A stretch of 64,000 nt of DNA from Cloacimonetes bacterium UBA5835 (GTDB taxonomy: Bacteria > Cloacimonadota > Cloacimonadia > Cloacimonadales > Cloacimonadaceae): positions 186,001 through 250,000 of the forward strand of contig DJGX01000009.1 of the NCBI GenBank assembly GCA_002432865.1. Reading direction: 5' to 3'. This document shows positions 25,122 to 35,700 of the stretch, one piece after another (the stretch's first letter is position 1; the number at the start of each line of letters is the position of its first letter). The notes beneath the pieces were generated by a model. That model did not search any database and was not told the origin of the DNA. It saw only the letters and a list, made by a program, of their open reading frames with translations. The position numbers were made by a program, and so were the translations under genes.

Positions 25122-26413
25122 TGGAAGAGAAATTTCTTTATCATATATGGGATGAAAGCCATCTGGCTACAGATTTGAAAACTGTAAGCGGTAAAGACCT
25201 TAAAATACACTATCAGGGTCAATTTAATACTTTTCGCGGACCTGATTTTGTAAATGCTATCATTTCATTGGATGGAGAGGATTTACAAGGAGCAGTCGAG
25301 ATTCATCAAAACACTCAAGATTGGTTGAAACATAATCATCACGAAGATGTATATTACAATCAGGTTATTTTGCATATAGTTTTAAATCATAACAGTATTC
25401 AACCTTACACAATGAAAGAGAATGGAGAATTTATAGAAATCCTGGAACTGAAAAATCAGCTTTCAGAAGAAATTCAAAAATTGATTACTGATATAGGAGA
25501 TAGAAAATTATCCAGCGGAAATGATTACTGTGATTTACTTTCTGCCATAGATAACGATAGATTATTCAGTATTCTTACTCTATATGGGAAACAGCGGTTT
25601 ATGAGCAAAGTTCGCAGATTTAATGCTTCACTTGCTATAAGCGATTTTGATCAAGTCCTCTATGAAGGAATGATGGAAGCTGCTGGTTACGATAAGAATA
25701 AATTTAATCTTTTTCAGTTAGCACAAAGTATCCCTTTTATCAAATTACGCGAATGGCATAAAGAAGGTTTAATTAGCGAAGAGATGATCAGCATTTTTGT
25801 TGGTTCTTCCAGTTTACTACAAAAGAGTCGTAATCGTATAAGCCCAGAGCTTTATGAAAAACTTATGTGCAATTATGAAAGCCAGCGATTTTATGCGCGT
25901 AATCTAAATGTGGACTGGCAGCTTTTTCGTATCCGACCTGGAAATCATCCTATATTTCGACTTATTTTACTTGGTGAATTTCTATATAACTGTTTGCCTG
26001 CTGGATTGTTAAATTTTTTTGTGAGCAATGTTGAAGCTCTAACTCCCAATCCTCAAAAAAGGTATCAGAATTTCTGCCAGCAGTTTCAACAAAAACAGAG
26101 GGGTCTCCTGCAAAATTCAAAAAGCTTGGGATCCACTGTTGTAAACAACATCTATATAAATATTTACTTACCGATTATCTATCTTTATTATCAAAAAATG
26201 GCCAATGCTGAAATGCTTGAATCTGTTTTAGAATCCTATCTTACCTTCAAAGCTCTACCGGAAAATTATATCACTCGTTTTATGTGTAATCATATAAATT
26301 CCAGCCAAGTGAAAGCCGTAAATAATAAGACACTTTACCAGCAGGGTTTGATAGATATTTATTACCGTTTTTGCCGTTATCATCTTTGTTCGGAATGTGT
26401 AAAAAATATCTGA
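25121..26413 (+). CDS. DUF2851 family protein
   Basis: 430 aa from the ATG that overlaps the mtgA stop by one base. The N-terminal portion (EKFLYHIWDES, QGQFNTFRGPDFVNAII, GAVEIHQNTQDWLKH, YYNQVILHIV) matches the DUF2851 family found in Bacteroidetes and relatives. The GAVEIH...DW pattern resembles a PD-(D/E)xK-like core, but no activity is established. The C-terminus has C..CxxC residues (CRYHLCSECVKNI) that could bind a metal. It is in operon with mtgA; the island promoter and hairpin follow. Confidence 0.8.
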   Translation: MEEKFLYHIWDESHLATDLKTVSGKDLKIHYQGQFNTFRGPDFVNAIISLDGEDLQGAVEIHQNTQDWLKHNHHEDVYYNQVILHIVLNHNSIQPYTMKENGEFIEILELKNQLSEEIQKLITDIGDRKLSSGNDYCDLLSAIDNDRLFSILTLYGKQRFMSKVRRFNASLAISDFDQVLYEGMMEAAGYDKNKFNLFQLAQSIPFIKLREWHKEGLISEEMISIFVGSSSLLQKSRNRISPELYEKLMCNYESQRFYARNLNVDWQLFRIRPGNHPIFRLILLGEFLYNCLPAGLLNFFVSNVEALTPNPQKRYQNFCQQFQQKQRGLLQNSKSLGSTVVNNIYINIYLPIIYLYYQKMANAEMLESVLESYLTFKALPENYITRFMCNHINSSQVKAVNNKTLYQQGLIDIYYRFCRYHLCSECVKNI

Positions 26414-26510
26414 GGGAAAAAATATCCTTGAGAAACGGAGAATTCTAAGTTATCTGCAATACACCAAGATGTATGATATTGATATTATTTGTTGAACCAG
26501 AATCAAGCAT

Positions 26511-26542
26511 AAAACTACATAAACTGTCATTTATGTAGTTTT
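26511..26542. terminator. 13-bp perfect inverted repeat (bidirectional terminator-like)
   Basis: AAAACTACATAAA (26511-26523) and TTTATGTAGTTTT (26530-26542) are perfect inverse copies around a 6-base loop, with extra T's after it. It can end DUF2851 transcripts. The inner word TTATGTAGTT recurs at the island promoter, so it may also be a binding site. Confidence 0.7.
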
Positions 26543-26555
26543 TTCACAAAATAAC

Positions 26556-26583
26556 TTGACAAATATCAGAAATTCATTATTAT
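26556..26583 (+). promoter_or_regulatory. Promoter of the defence island
   Basis: TTGACA (26556-26561), 16-base spacer, TATTAT (26578-26583), just upstream of the ATPase gene (ATG 26612, with AAAGGAG). The -10 lies inside TTATGTAGTT (26580-26589), a direct copy of 26531-26540 and an inverse copy of AACTACATAA at 26513-26522. Confidence 0.65.
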
Positions 26584-26611
26584 GTAGTTATAAACTATAA
26601 AGGAGATTGCT

Positions 26612-27931
26612 ATGTTAGTAGAATTCAGTGTGGAAAATTACCGGTCTATTTACCAGAGGGTTACTTTGAGTATGGAAGCTATTACCAAAAAAGAGCTTGA
26701 TGACCATACTATGGAAGTTTCTCAGCAGCGTTTGCTTAAAACAAGTGTTTTATATGGAGCTAATGCCAGCGGGAAAAGTAACATATTTAAAGCATTCTCC
26801 TTTATGAAGAATATGGTTCTCAATTCGTTCAAAGAATCCCAAATTGGAGAGCCGATTTTAGTAGAGCCCTTTTTACTGAATTCTACTGGTAAAGATGAAC
26901 CCTGCTCTTGGGAAGTTATTTTTTTAGTGGATGATGTTCTTTATCGCTATGGATTTTCTGCTTTTAGAGATCATATTGCAAAAGAATGGTTAGTAATGCG
27001 TAAAACAATTTCCCGAGCAAGAGAAATAGTCCTTTTTGAACGATTGGGGCAGGACATCCAAGTCCATAATAAATTCAAAGAAGGTAAAGGAGAGGTAAAA
27101 GATAAATTACGAGAAAACTCTCTTTTCATCAGCTTATTGTCTCAGTTCAATGGTATTATTGCCCAAAAGATAGTGAAATGTTTTTTTGATTCAAACCTTT
27201 GGTATATTGATTCTTATAATCCGATAAATACAACTGCTTTATTAGACAATAATGTTGTCCCCTTAGATTGGGTAAATGAATTTATGCGTAAAGCTGATTC
27301 AGATATTAAGGAAATTAGGATCAATGAGAAAGAAATGGAAATGGATACAAAAGTAAATATCCCACTTTCTTCATTATTTATCAAAGTAGGGGGAAATAAA
27401 ATGTTTCATCTATTCATTAAGTCCATCCATCAATTCTATGATACCCAAGAAGATGTTCTGAAAGAAGTTGAATTTGATATGGAAAAGCAAGAATCGGAAG
27501 GAACAAAAAAAATCTATTGTCTTGCCGGTTTATTGTATTCTACTTTACAAAGAGGCGGAAGGTTGTTCATTGATGAAATTGAAAACAGTTTACATCCTTT
27601 CTTAACCAAAATCATCATCAAGTTGTTTCAGGATAAAGAGACAAATCCTAAGGGTGCTCAATTAATCTTTACGACCCAAAATACTCTCTTTCTGAATAAA
27701 GATAATTTTAGACGGGATGAAATTTGGTTTGTGGAAAAAGCATCAAATCATTCTTCCAATCTTTATTCATTAGTAGAATATAAATTACCGAAAGGTTCTG
27801 CACGCAAAGATGCTTCTTATGCCAAGGACTATATTCGCGGAAAATATGGAGCTGTTCCTTATGTAGAATATTCAGATTTTGTTGACCTATTTAAAAAAAA
27901 CATAGAGAAAACAAAAAATGAGCAGAACTAA
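26612..27931 (+). CDS. AAA/ABC-type ATPase of AbiL/RloA-like defence pair
   Basis: 439 aa. It starts MLVEFSVENYRSI, the usual opening of OLD/RloA-type ATPases. Walker A is GANASGKS (49-56). An SEGTKK signature-like stretch precedes Walker B, LFIDEIENSLHP (Asp321-Glu322). It ends just after the start of a RloB-family gene (14-base overlap). In Lactococcus AbiL and in RloA-RloB pairs, such an ATPase works with a TOPRIM-like RloB protein to block phage. The function here is inferred from the pairing. It has its own promoter and is the first gene of the island. Confidence 0.8.
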   Translation: MLVEFSVENYRSIYQRVTLSMEAITKKELDDHTMEVSQQRLLKTSVLYGANASGKSNIFKAFSFMKNMVLNSFKESQIGEPILVEPFLLNSTGKDEPCSWEVIFLVDDVLYRYGFSAFRDHIAKEWLVMRKTISRAREIVLFERLGQDIQVHNKFKEGKGEVKDKLRENSLFISLLSQFNGIIAQKIVKCFFDSNLWYIDSYNPINTTALLDNNVVPLDWVNEFMRKADSDIKEIRINEKEMEMDTKVNIPLSSLFIKVGGNKMFHLFIKSIHQFYDTQEDVLKEVEFDMEKQESEGTKKIYCLAGLLYSTLQRGGRLFIDEIENSLHPFLTKIIIKLFQDKETNPKGAQLIFTTQNTLFLNKDNFRRDEIWFVEKASNHSSNLYSLVEYKLPKGSARKDASYAKDYIRGKYGAVPYVEYSDFVDLFKKNIEKTKNEQN

Positions 27932-28532
27932 AAGACCACATAATATCAGAAAACCAGCTCCTGACTTGATAGTTATAGTTACGGAAGGTGAAAAAACCGA
28001 ACCCAATTACTTTAAGAAATTTCCTGTTTACTCCATAGAATTTAGTGTTATTGGAACAGGTATGAATACAATATCTTTGATAAAAGAAGCCGAAATCCAA
28101 GTTGAGATACAGATTGATAAATTCAAGGAAAAGTATGGCGAAGAGCCCCAAGAAACAATCGTTTGGTGCGTTTTTGATAAGGATAGTTTTTCAGATGAAG
28201 ATTTTGGAAATGCCATAAATAAAGCAAAAGCTAAGGGTTATAAGGTTGCTTATTCTAACGAAGCATTTGAACTTTGGTATTTATTACATTTCCATTATTA
28301 CGATATGGCTCTTGGTAGAGATGATTATATAGTAAAGCTTACAGAACATCTAAAACGGAAATATCGGAAAAATGACCTTTTTATGTATGAAACTCTTCTT
28401 AGTAAGCAAGAAGAAGCAATCAAAAATGCCAAAAACCTCCTGTCTAAATACATTCCAGTTAACCCAAGTAATGATAATCCCTCCACTACGGTTTTTGAGC
28501 TGGTAGAATATTTAAATCAATTTATCCACTAA
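27918..28532 (+). CDS. RloB-family protein (AbiL-like second component)
   Basis: 204 aa. The N-terminal basic stretch is followed by LIVIVTEGEKTEPNYF (Glu23, Glu25) and later WCVFDKDSF (Asp87, Asp89). This E...DxD arrangement is the TOPRIM-like active site suggested for RloB (PF13707 type) nucleases. SNEAFELWYLLHF is also family-typical. It overlaps the ATPase gene by 14 bases, so the pair is translated together. It is expected to be the effector nuclease of a phage defence system; the target is unknown. Confidence 0.8.
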   Translation: MSRTKRPHNIRKPAPDLIVIVTEGEKTEPNYFKKFPVYSIEFSVIGTGMNTISLIKEAEIQVEIQIDKFKEKYGEEPQETIVWCVFDKDSFSDEDFGNAINKAKAKGYKVAYSNEAFELWYLLHFHYYDMALGRDDYIVKLTEHLKRKYRKNDLFMYETLLSKQEEAIKNAKNLLSKYIPVNPSNDNPSTTVFELVEYLNQFIH

Positions 28533-28599
28533 TGAAAGTAAGATAATGAAACCTTCGGTAAGTAAATTCGTGGTCAGCATAATGGCATAGGAGAACAAA

Positions 28600-29265
28600 A
28601 TGGGATACACCATTGAAGCGATTAACTTTTTTCAAAGCCGCATTGAGGCATATTTAAATATCTGGGAAAATGCTGCCTTGGAAGATATGAAAAATGATCA
28701 AACGGAAAAACAGCATTCTCCTTTAAATGTGCGAAAGGCATTATTTCGTCAAACTATGGGTGGTCATTTAACGGATGGACAGGAATTTCGGATCCTCAAT
28801 CAAGACCTAAAGTGGTATCTGCATCCTGAGTATGAAAGTTTTGACAAGGAGCTAAAAAAATTCATTGAAAAAAGCTTGGAGGACAAAGAACTTCTTTATT
28901 ATTGGGATAAAAGAGATTATGAAGAAATTAAGCCAGAAGATTTGCAAGGACCTTTTGACCAGGAATTAGAGTGTTGGAAATATGTAAATTTGGATTGTGA
29001 CGATGGTTTTTTAGGACAGGATGAAGCCATAAGTTCTTTACAAGCGCGTTGGGTTTTGCATTGTGCTTATAAAGCCAATAAACTAAACGAGGAAGAAATC
29101 AAACAATTAATCAAGCTGGATTTGGAAGCATTGGTATGTGAAAATGCCATATTTTTCAACCTCTTTGAACTGAAATTCATTACGGACTTTTTATTGGAGC
29201 ACGGGGTTTGGGATAATTTGCCTGAGCCCCTTTTTGTGAATAGATTTGAAGTCAAACCGGATTAG
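28600..29265 (+). CDS. Unrecognised 221-aa protein in defence island
   Basis: I do not recognise this family. The protein is soluble, rich in Glu, Leu and Trp, mostly helical in pattern, with no signal peptide, membrane segment, Cys cluster or nucleotide-binding motif. AGGAG precedes the ATG. It sits 67 bases after rloB and 104 bases before the PLD-SNF2 helicase, all in the same direction, so it belongs to the island by position. It could be an accessory, inhibitor or effector component. Confidence 0.6.
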   Translation: MGYTIEAINFFQSRIEAYLNIWENAALEDMKNDQTEKQHSPLNVRKALFRQTMGGHLTDGQEFRILNQDLKWYLHPEYESFDKELKKFIEKSLEDKELLYYWDKRDYEEIKPEDLQGPFDQELECWKYVNLDCDDGFLGQDEAISSLQARWVLHCAYKANKLNEEEIKQLIKLDLEALVCENAIFFNLFELKFITDFLLEHGVWDNLPEPLFVNRFEVKPD

Positions 29266-29369
29266 GAAAAAGGAACGAATGGTCATCCGCATTTTCTTGA
29301 CAAAATTCTGCCAGCAAATACAAAAGTTAATCAATAGAAAATAAGAGATAAAGAGAAGGCAGGAGCTGT

Positions 29370-32300
29370 ATGAGTAAAGTAATACAAAGTTCTATCAAAG
29401 ATAACCACCAACGGGGAACAGTTGGCAATTTTATCAATGAGCATTTAAGTGAAGGATGTTCTTTATCTTTTGTCTCGGCATATTTTACTATTTATGCCTA
29501 TCAACATTTGAAAAACAAGCTGGATAACATCCAGAGCTTAAGATTTCTGTTTGGAGAACCGCGCTTTATTTCACAAATAGACCCCAAGACCGATAAGAAA
29601 CAATTTCAAATTGAAGATGAGAAACTAATTATTCCTATTCAGAATCGTCTTACTCAAAGCCGGATTGCCTTTGATTGTGCCAATTGGATTAAAGATAAAT
29701 GTGAAATCAAATCTATGGTCAAGCCCAACTTCCTGCATGGCAAAATGTATCATATCAAGTCCGCCAATGGCAATGAAAAGGCAATTTTGGGAAGTTCCAA
29801 TTTTACTGTTAATGGACTTGGATTTGGTAATAGCCCCAATATAGAACTTAATATTGAAGTAGATAGTGATAGAGACAGAGAAGATTTACTTAATTGGTTT
29901 GATGAATTATGGAATGATGAGACCGGCTTAGTAGAAAATGTGAAAGAAGAGGTTCTAAAATATCTTTCCAAACTCTATGAGGATAATTCTCCTCTCTTCA
30001 TCTATTATAAAACCCTGTATCACATTTTTGCCAAATTTCTGGAAGAGCAGGAAGACAAGGGTTTACTGAAAGAAAAAACCGGTTTTTTTGATTCCGAGAT
30101 TTGGAATGAACTTAAAAGTTTTCAAAAAGATGCTGTTAAAGGAGCTATCAATAAACTGGAAAAATATCAGGGTTGCATAATAGCTGATAGTGTTGGCTTG
30201 GGGAAAACCTACGAGGCATTAGCCATCATCAAATATTATGAGATTTTAGGTTACCGGGTTTTAGTACTTTGTCCCAAAAAACTACAGAATAATTGGACAG
30301 TATATCAAGCCCACAAAGGAGATGATACAAATCCTTTTAAAAATGACAGGTTTAGCTATACAGTTGCTTTCCATACCGATTTAGCCAGAACAAGCGGATT
30401 TTCCAAAGCTGATAATTTGAATCTTTCTACTTTTAACTGGGGTGCCTGGGATTTGATAGTTATTGATGAATCACATAATTTGCGAGGTAATCCCAAAGAA
30501 AAAGTAGATAACGGAGAGATTATTTACAATCGAGCTAAGTGTCTATTAGAGAAAGTTATTAAAAGTGGAGTGAAAACCAAAGTTTTGATGCTTTCAGCCA
30601 CACCAGTAAATACCAATCTGAAAGATTTGCGTAATCAAATCCACTATATTTCAGAAGGTAATGATTATGCCTTTAAGGAAAATATGGGAATTGAGAATAT
30701 CTCTAATACTTTTAGATTAGCGCAACTTCAATTTACGGATTGGGCAAAGAGATCTAAAGATACCAAGCGAGATACAAAGGAGCTATTTTTAGCTCTGGAT
30801 AGTTCATTTTTTAAGCTTCTGGATGAATTAACCATAGCTCGCAGCCGCAAACATATTTTAACTTATTATTCCGATATAGATAAAAATAGCTTCCCTACGC
30901 GTCTTAAACCTCTTTCCGAAAGCACCGATATTGATACCACGCAAAAGTTTTATTCTTATGATCAAGTAAATGAAGCAATTCAGAAATACAAACTTTCCTT
31001 GTTTAAGCCCTCCAATTTTGTAAAAGAGGAATTTAGACCTGAATATGAAATTACAGGTAAAGTAAAAGTATTTTCTCAGCAACAGCGGGAAGATTTTCTG
31101 GTAGAAATGATGAAAATCAATTTCCTAAAACGCCTGGAAAGTAGTATTTATTCCTATCAATTAACTCTGAAGCGGACTTTGGACAAGATAAATTCTCTGG
31201 AACAAAAAATAGCAGAATACGAAACAACTAAAAAAGAAGAACAGCTTGATCCCTTTGATGTGGAAACAATTATCCCTGAAGAAGAATTAGACAGTGAAGA
31301 GGAAGAGGAATTTACCGTAGGCAAAAAACTGAAATATAAACTGGAACACTTAGACCTAAATAAATGGAAAATTGCCCTGAAGAATGATAAAGAGCAGCTT
31401 AATGCTTTATATAAAACAGCTGAAAAAGTTACGCCAGATAATGATGCTAAGCTTAAGCGTCTGAAAGAAATTATAGAATATAAGATAAAACATCCTATCA
31501 ATCCTGATAATAAGAAGATTATCATTTTTACTGCTTTTGCCGATACAGCTATTTACCTCTATGATAATCTTTCCTCATATCTTTATGATAAATTCGGGCT
31601 ATATTCTGCTTTAATAACTGGAAGCACAACCTGTAAAACTAATTTCAAAATGCCTGTTAGAATGAAAAATGATTTTAATTCCATTTTAACCTGTTTTGCT
31701 CCCATTGCCAAAAAACGAGTTAAATTTCTTAGCTTACCTCAAGATAAACAAATCGATATAATTATTGCTACCGATTGCATTTCCGAAGGGCAGAATTTAC
31801 AGGACTGCGATTATGTAATAAATTATGATATTCACTGGAATCCGGTTCGCATCATTCAACGCTTTGGCAGAATAGACAGAATCAATGGTCCCAATGCCAA
31901 AATCCAAATGCATAATTTCTGGCCCACCGACGATTTGGATAAATACATAAAACTGAAATATAGAGTAGAAGCAAGAATGGCTTTGGTAGATTTAACTGCC
32001 ACTGGAGCTGATAATATCCTAAAGGATGAGGATATTGATAATTGGTTAGAAAACGATATGAAGTTTAGAACAAAACAACTAAAACGGTTAAAGGAAGAAG
32101 TAATTGATCTGGAAGATATGGATGATAGCATAAGCTTAACTGATTTTACTTTGGATGATTTTAGAATAGACCTGCTAAATTATTTAAAGGCAAACGAAAT
32201 TGAATTACGCGATGCACCATTGGGTTTATATGCCATAACTACAAGCCCTGAAAACACTTTCTGGCTAAAAAATAATACTTTATCTGATGAGCAAAAACAA

Positions 32301-32702
32301 ATTATCCGCCCCGGCATTATCTTTTGTTTAAAGCATTTTGAAGATGGGTCGGAATATAATAAACTAAATCCCCTCCAGCCATATTTTCTTGTTTATATTA
32401 GAGAGGATGGAACTGTCCGTTACCATTACACCAATGTAAAACAAATTTTGGAAATTTATAGATTGCTGACCAAAGATAGAGAAGAGGCAATAAAGGAACT
32501 TTGTGATCTCTTTGATGAAGAAACCCAACAAGGACAAAATATGGATAAATATAACACTTTGCTTATTAAAGCCATTGAAGACATAAAAAATTCTTTGAAC
32601 AAACGCACCAATCAACAATTGCAAGGAGATAGAGATGCTCTTATTCCCAAGAAATCAAAAGAACAGAGTTTTGAACTAATCACCTGGTTGATTATCAAAT
32701 AA
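29370..32702 (+). CDS. PLD-nuclease/SNF2-helicase fusion protein
   Basis: 1110 aa. Residues about 1-185 form a phospholipase D-type nuclease domain with one HxK motif (FLHGKMYHI, His123/Lys125) and GSSN (141-144); the usual Asp of HxKxxxxD is not obvious. Residues about 245-900 form an SNF2/SF2 helicase with Walker A DSVGLGKT (273-280), DESH (366-369), LSATPVN, and motifs V/VI IIIATDCISEGQNLQ and QRFGRIDR. A charged, coiled segment with Glu-rich stretches lies between the helicase lobes (about 600-690). It is 10 bases upstream of a large adenine methyltransferase, so I infer the motor/nuclease part of a restriction system. Confidence 0.85.
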   Translation: MSKVIQSSIKDNHQRGTVGNFINEHLSEGCSLSFVSAYFTIYAYQHLKNKLDNIQSLRFLFGEPRFISQIDPKTDKKQFQIEDEKLIIPIQNRLTQSRIAFDCANWIKDKCEIKSMVKPNFLHGKMYHIKSANGNEKAILGSSNFTVNGLGFGNSPNIELNIEVDSDRDREDLLNWFDELWNDETGLVENVKEEVLKYLSKLYEDNSPLFIYYKTLYHIFAKFLEEQEDKGLLKEKTGFFDSEIWNELKSFQKDAVKGAINKLEKYQGCIIADSVGLGKTYEALAIIKYYEILGYRVLVLCPKKLQNNWTVYQAHKGDDTNPFKNDRFSYTVAFHTDLARTSGFSKADNLNLSTFNWGAWDLIVIDESHNLRGNPKEKVDNGEIIYNRAKCLLEKVIKSGVKTKVLMLSATPVNTNLKDLRNQIHYISEGNDYAFKENMGIENISNTFRLAQLQFTDWAKRSKDTKRDTKELFLALDSSFFKLLDELTIARSRKHILTYYSDIDKNSFPTRLKPLSESTDIDTTQKFYSYDQVNEAIQKYKLSLFKPSNFVKEEFRPEYEITGKVKVFSQQQREDFLVEMMKINFLKRLESSIYSYQLTLKRTLDKINSLEQKIAEYETTKKEEQLDPFDVETIIPEEELDSEEEEEFTVGKKLKYKLEHLDLNKWKIALKNDKEQLNALYKTAEKVTPDNDAKLKRLKEIIEYKIKHPINPDNKKIIIFTAFADTAIYLYDNLSSYLYDKFGLYSALITGSTTCKTNFKMPVRMKNDFNSILTCFAPIAKKRVKFLSLPQDKQIDIIIATDCISEGQNLQDCDYVINYDIHWNPVRIIQRFGRIDRINGPNAKIQMHNFWPTDDLDKYIKLKYRVEARMALVDLTATGADNILKDEDIDNWLENDMKFRTKQLKRLKEEVIDLEDMDDSISLTDFTLDDFRIDLLNYLKANEIELRDAPLGLYAITTSPENTFWLKNNTLSDEQKQIIRPGIIFCLKHFEDGSEYNKLNPLQPYFLVYIREDGTVRYHYTNVKQILEIYRLLTKDREEAIKELCDLFDEETQQGQNMDKYNTLLIKAIEDIKNSLNKRTNQQLQGDRDALIPKKSKEQSFELITWLIIK

Positions 32703-32712
32703 AGGAATTATA

Positions 32713-35700
32713 ATGGATAAAGAAAAAATTATTGATGCCTTGTCTCTTTTTAGAATTAAAGATACCTATTCCGCTGCTCTAAATTTTTGGAATACTCTCG
32801 GTTATTTTAGTGACCGTCAACCGGAACTAAATAGTTTCAGTTTTGACGATTTTGCCGCTTTTAGCGGCGATAAAATAGATCCTACAAAAGCCAGAAAAGA
32901 TGATTGGGATAAGTTTTATCTGCTCTTCCAAATTACCGATGAAGAAATGAAGAACCACTTTAACCAAGATTCTCAAATAACTATACCTGGAATTAACAAA
33001 CAAAATTTTCAAGCGGCTAACCTAAAGTCCTATCTTTTTGCTTCTCTTAAGCTTAAGGGGGATAAATATACCAGAACTCAGCTGGCAAATATAGCCCGGC
33101 AAATTAATAAGCAGTATGCTATCCCTTTAATTATTCTCTTTCACTACAATAATTTTGTTACTATTGCAGTGGTTAATAGAAGACAAAACTTAAAAGACAC
33201 GGTAAGAGATGTTTTAGAAAAAGTAACTATGATTAAGGATATCAAAACAACTGATACCCACAGAGCTCATATAGATATTTTAGCTGATCTTTCCTTAGAG
33301 AAACTATCTGAAAAAGGTAATATCTACAACTTTGAGACATTACACAATGCCTGGTCTGCTACTTTGGATATTAATGAATTAAATAAAAGATTTTATAAAG
33401 AACTGTCCAATTGGTATTTTTGGGCAATTAAGAAAGTTGTTTTCCCTGCAGGTGATGAAGAAAATGAAGAAGTAAGAAATTCCATCGGTCTAATCAGATT
33501 GCTAACTCGTCTTATTTTTGTTTGGTTTATGAAAGAAAAAGGTCTTATTCCTGAGGAGCTTTTTGATTCACAAAAGCTAAGAAATATTATCAAGTTTGAG
33601 GATTTTAATGATTCCGCTTATTACAAAGCCATTCTGCAAAACCTTTTCTTTGCTACCCTAAATACAGAAATGAATAAAGACAAAGTAAATTCCCGCAGAT
33701 TTCGCCGCGAAATTATAAGCAATATGAATCCTGATTTCAATGTGCATACTCTCTTTCGTTATGAGTCCCTTTTCCATCATCCAGAACAAGTTATAGATGA
33801 ATATTTTGCCAATATTCCCTTTTTAAATGGAGGTCTGTTTGAATGTTTAGATACTGAAATTACAAATAACAATCAAAAATCTTATATTCGCATTGATGGT
33901 TTTAGTGACCGACCCGATAATATTTTAAAAGTTCCTGATGAATTATTCTTAAGTGGCAATGAACAGAATATTGACTTAAACGAGATATATGGAACTCAAA
34001 ATAAAAGCTATCAAGTGCGGGGCTTATTTAGCATCTTAAATAGCTATAAATTTACCGTTGCCGAAAATACACCCATTGAAGAAGAAGTTGCTCTTGATCC
34101 AGAATTATTAGGGCGTGTTTTTGAAAATTTACTTGCTTCCTATAATCCCGAAACAAAAACAACTGCCAGACACGAAACCGGCTCATTTTATACTCCGCGT
34201 GAAATTGTGGATTATATGGTGGATGAATCTTTAATAGCTTATTTAATCAATGAACTGCCTCATAGCACAAAAGAAGAAAAGGAAGACAGCGAATTAAAAC
34301 TAAGGTTACTTCTTTACTATACAGATGAAGACCATCTATTTGATCCTGAAGAAGTTAATAAACTTATAAACGCTATTGATAATCTGAAAGTTATTGACCC
34401 GGCTTGTGGTTCAGGAGCTTTTTTAATGGGCCTTCTTTTAAAAATCGTTTATATCCTGCATAAATTAGACCCCCATAATACTAAATGGAAACAACAACAA
34501 ATTGATAATATCAAAAAAATTATCACTAATATAAGACAAACTGTTGACGACCCTAAAGTTATGGAAAATAACATCCAAAAACTGAAAGACAGCATTCAGG
34601 ATATTGAACAGACCTTTGATGAATTTGATTTTGATTACAGCCGTAAACTCTTTCTAATTGAGCATTGTATCTATGGCATTGATATTCAACCCATAGCTAT
34701 TCAAATTGCCAAGCTTAGGTTATTTATCTCTTTACTGGTAGATCAATATCCTAAAAAGGGAAAACCGAATTTGGGAATTAGAGCTTTGCCCAATTTGGAA
34801 ACTAACCTCGTTGCCGCAAATTCCCTTATTCCCTTGAAAATGGAAAATCAAATGGATATCTTCAATACCATTATAGACAATTATATATCTGAAATAAAAG
34901 CATTACACAAAGAATACTTCAGCACTCGTAACCGAAAAGACAAACTTGAACTTAAAGCAAAAGAGCATAAACTCCGAATGGAATTTTCCGAAGAACTGAA
35001 GAAATTAGCATTTCCTGTTCAAGAAGCTGAAGATATTGCCAATTGGGACCCTTATTCTGTAAATTCTATAGCTCCTTTTTTTAATCCCACCATTATGTTC
35101 GGATTGACGAATTTTAATATTGTCATTGCCAATCCTCCTTTTGTAAGACAGGAAAAAATTACTTACAAAGATTTACTGGCAAAATCCGGCTACCAGATAT
35201 TCAATTCTACTTCCGACCTATATACCTATTTCTATGAATTGGCATATAAACTATTATCCGAAAACGGGATTGCCACTTTTATCACTTCCAATAAATGGCT
35301 CCGTTCCAAATACGGTACCAAATTAAGACAATTTTTAAAACAAAATACAAAATTGCAAATAGTAATTGACTTCGGTGGTTACCAGGTTTTTAAATCCTCT
35401 ACTGTGGATACCAATATTATCTTGTTTATTAAAGACAAACCTGAACCACAGCATTTATTTAATTTCGTTAATATCCCTGCCGACCTGAAACCGGAAAACC
35501 TATCTCAATTCCTGTATAATAATATGCAAACATTACAGCAAAAGACCCTGGAAGTAAATTGCTGGACTTTGGCAGATAATAGCATTTTGAACTTAAAAAC
35601 CAAAATAGAAAAAGCAGGGAAACCACTTAAGGACTGGGATGTTAATATTTATAGAGGAGTTTTAACCGGTTGCGATGAAGCATTTATTATTGATAACCCC

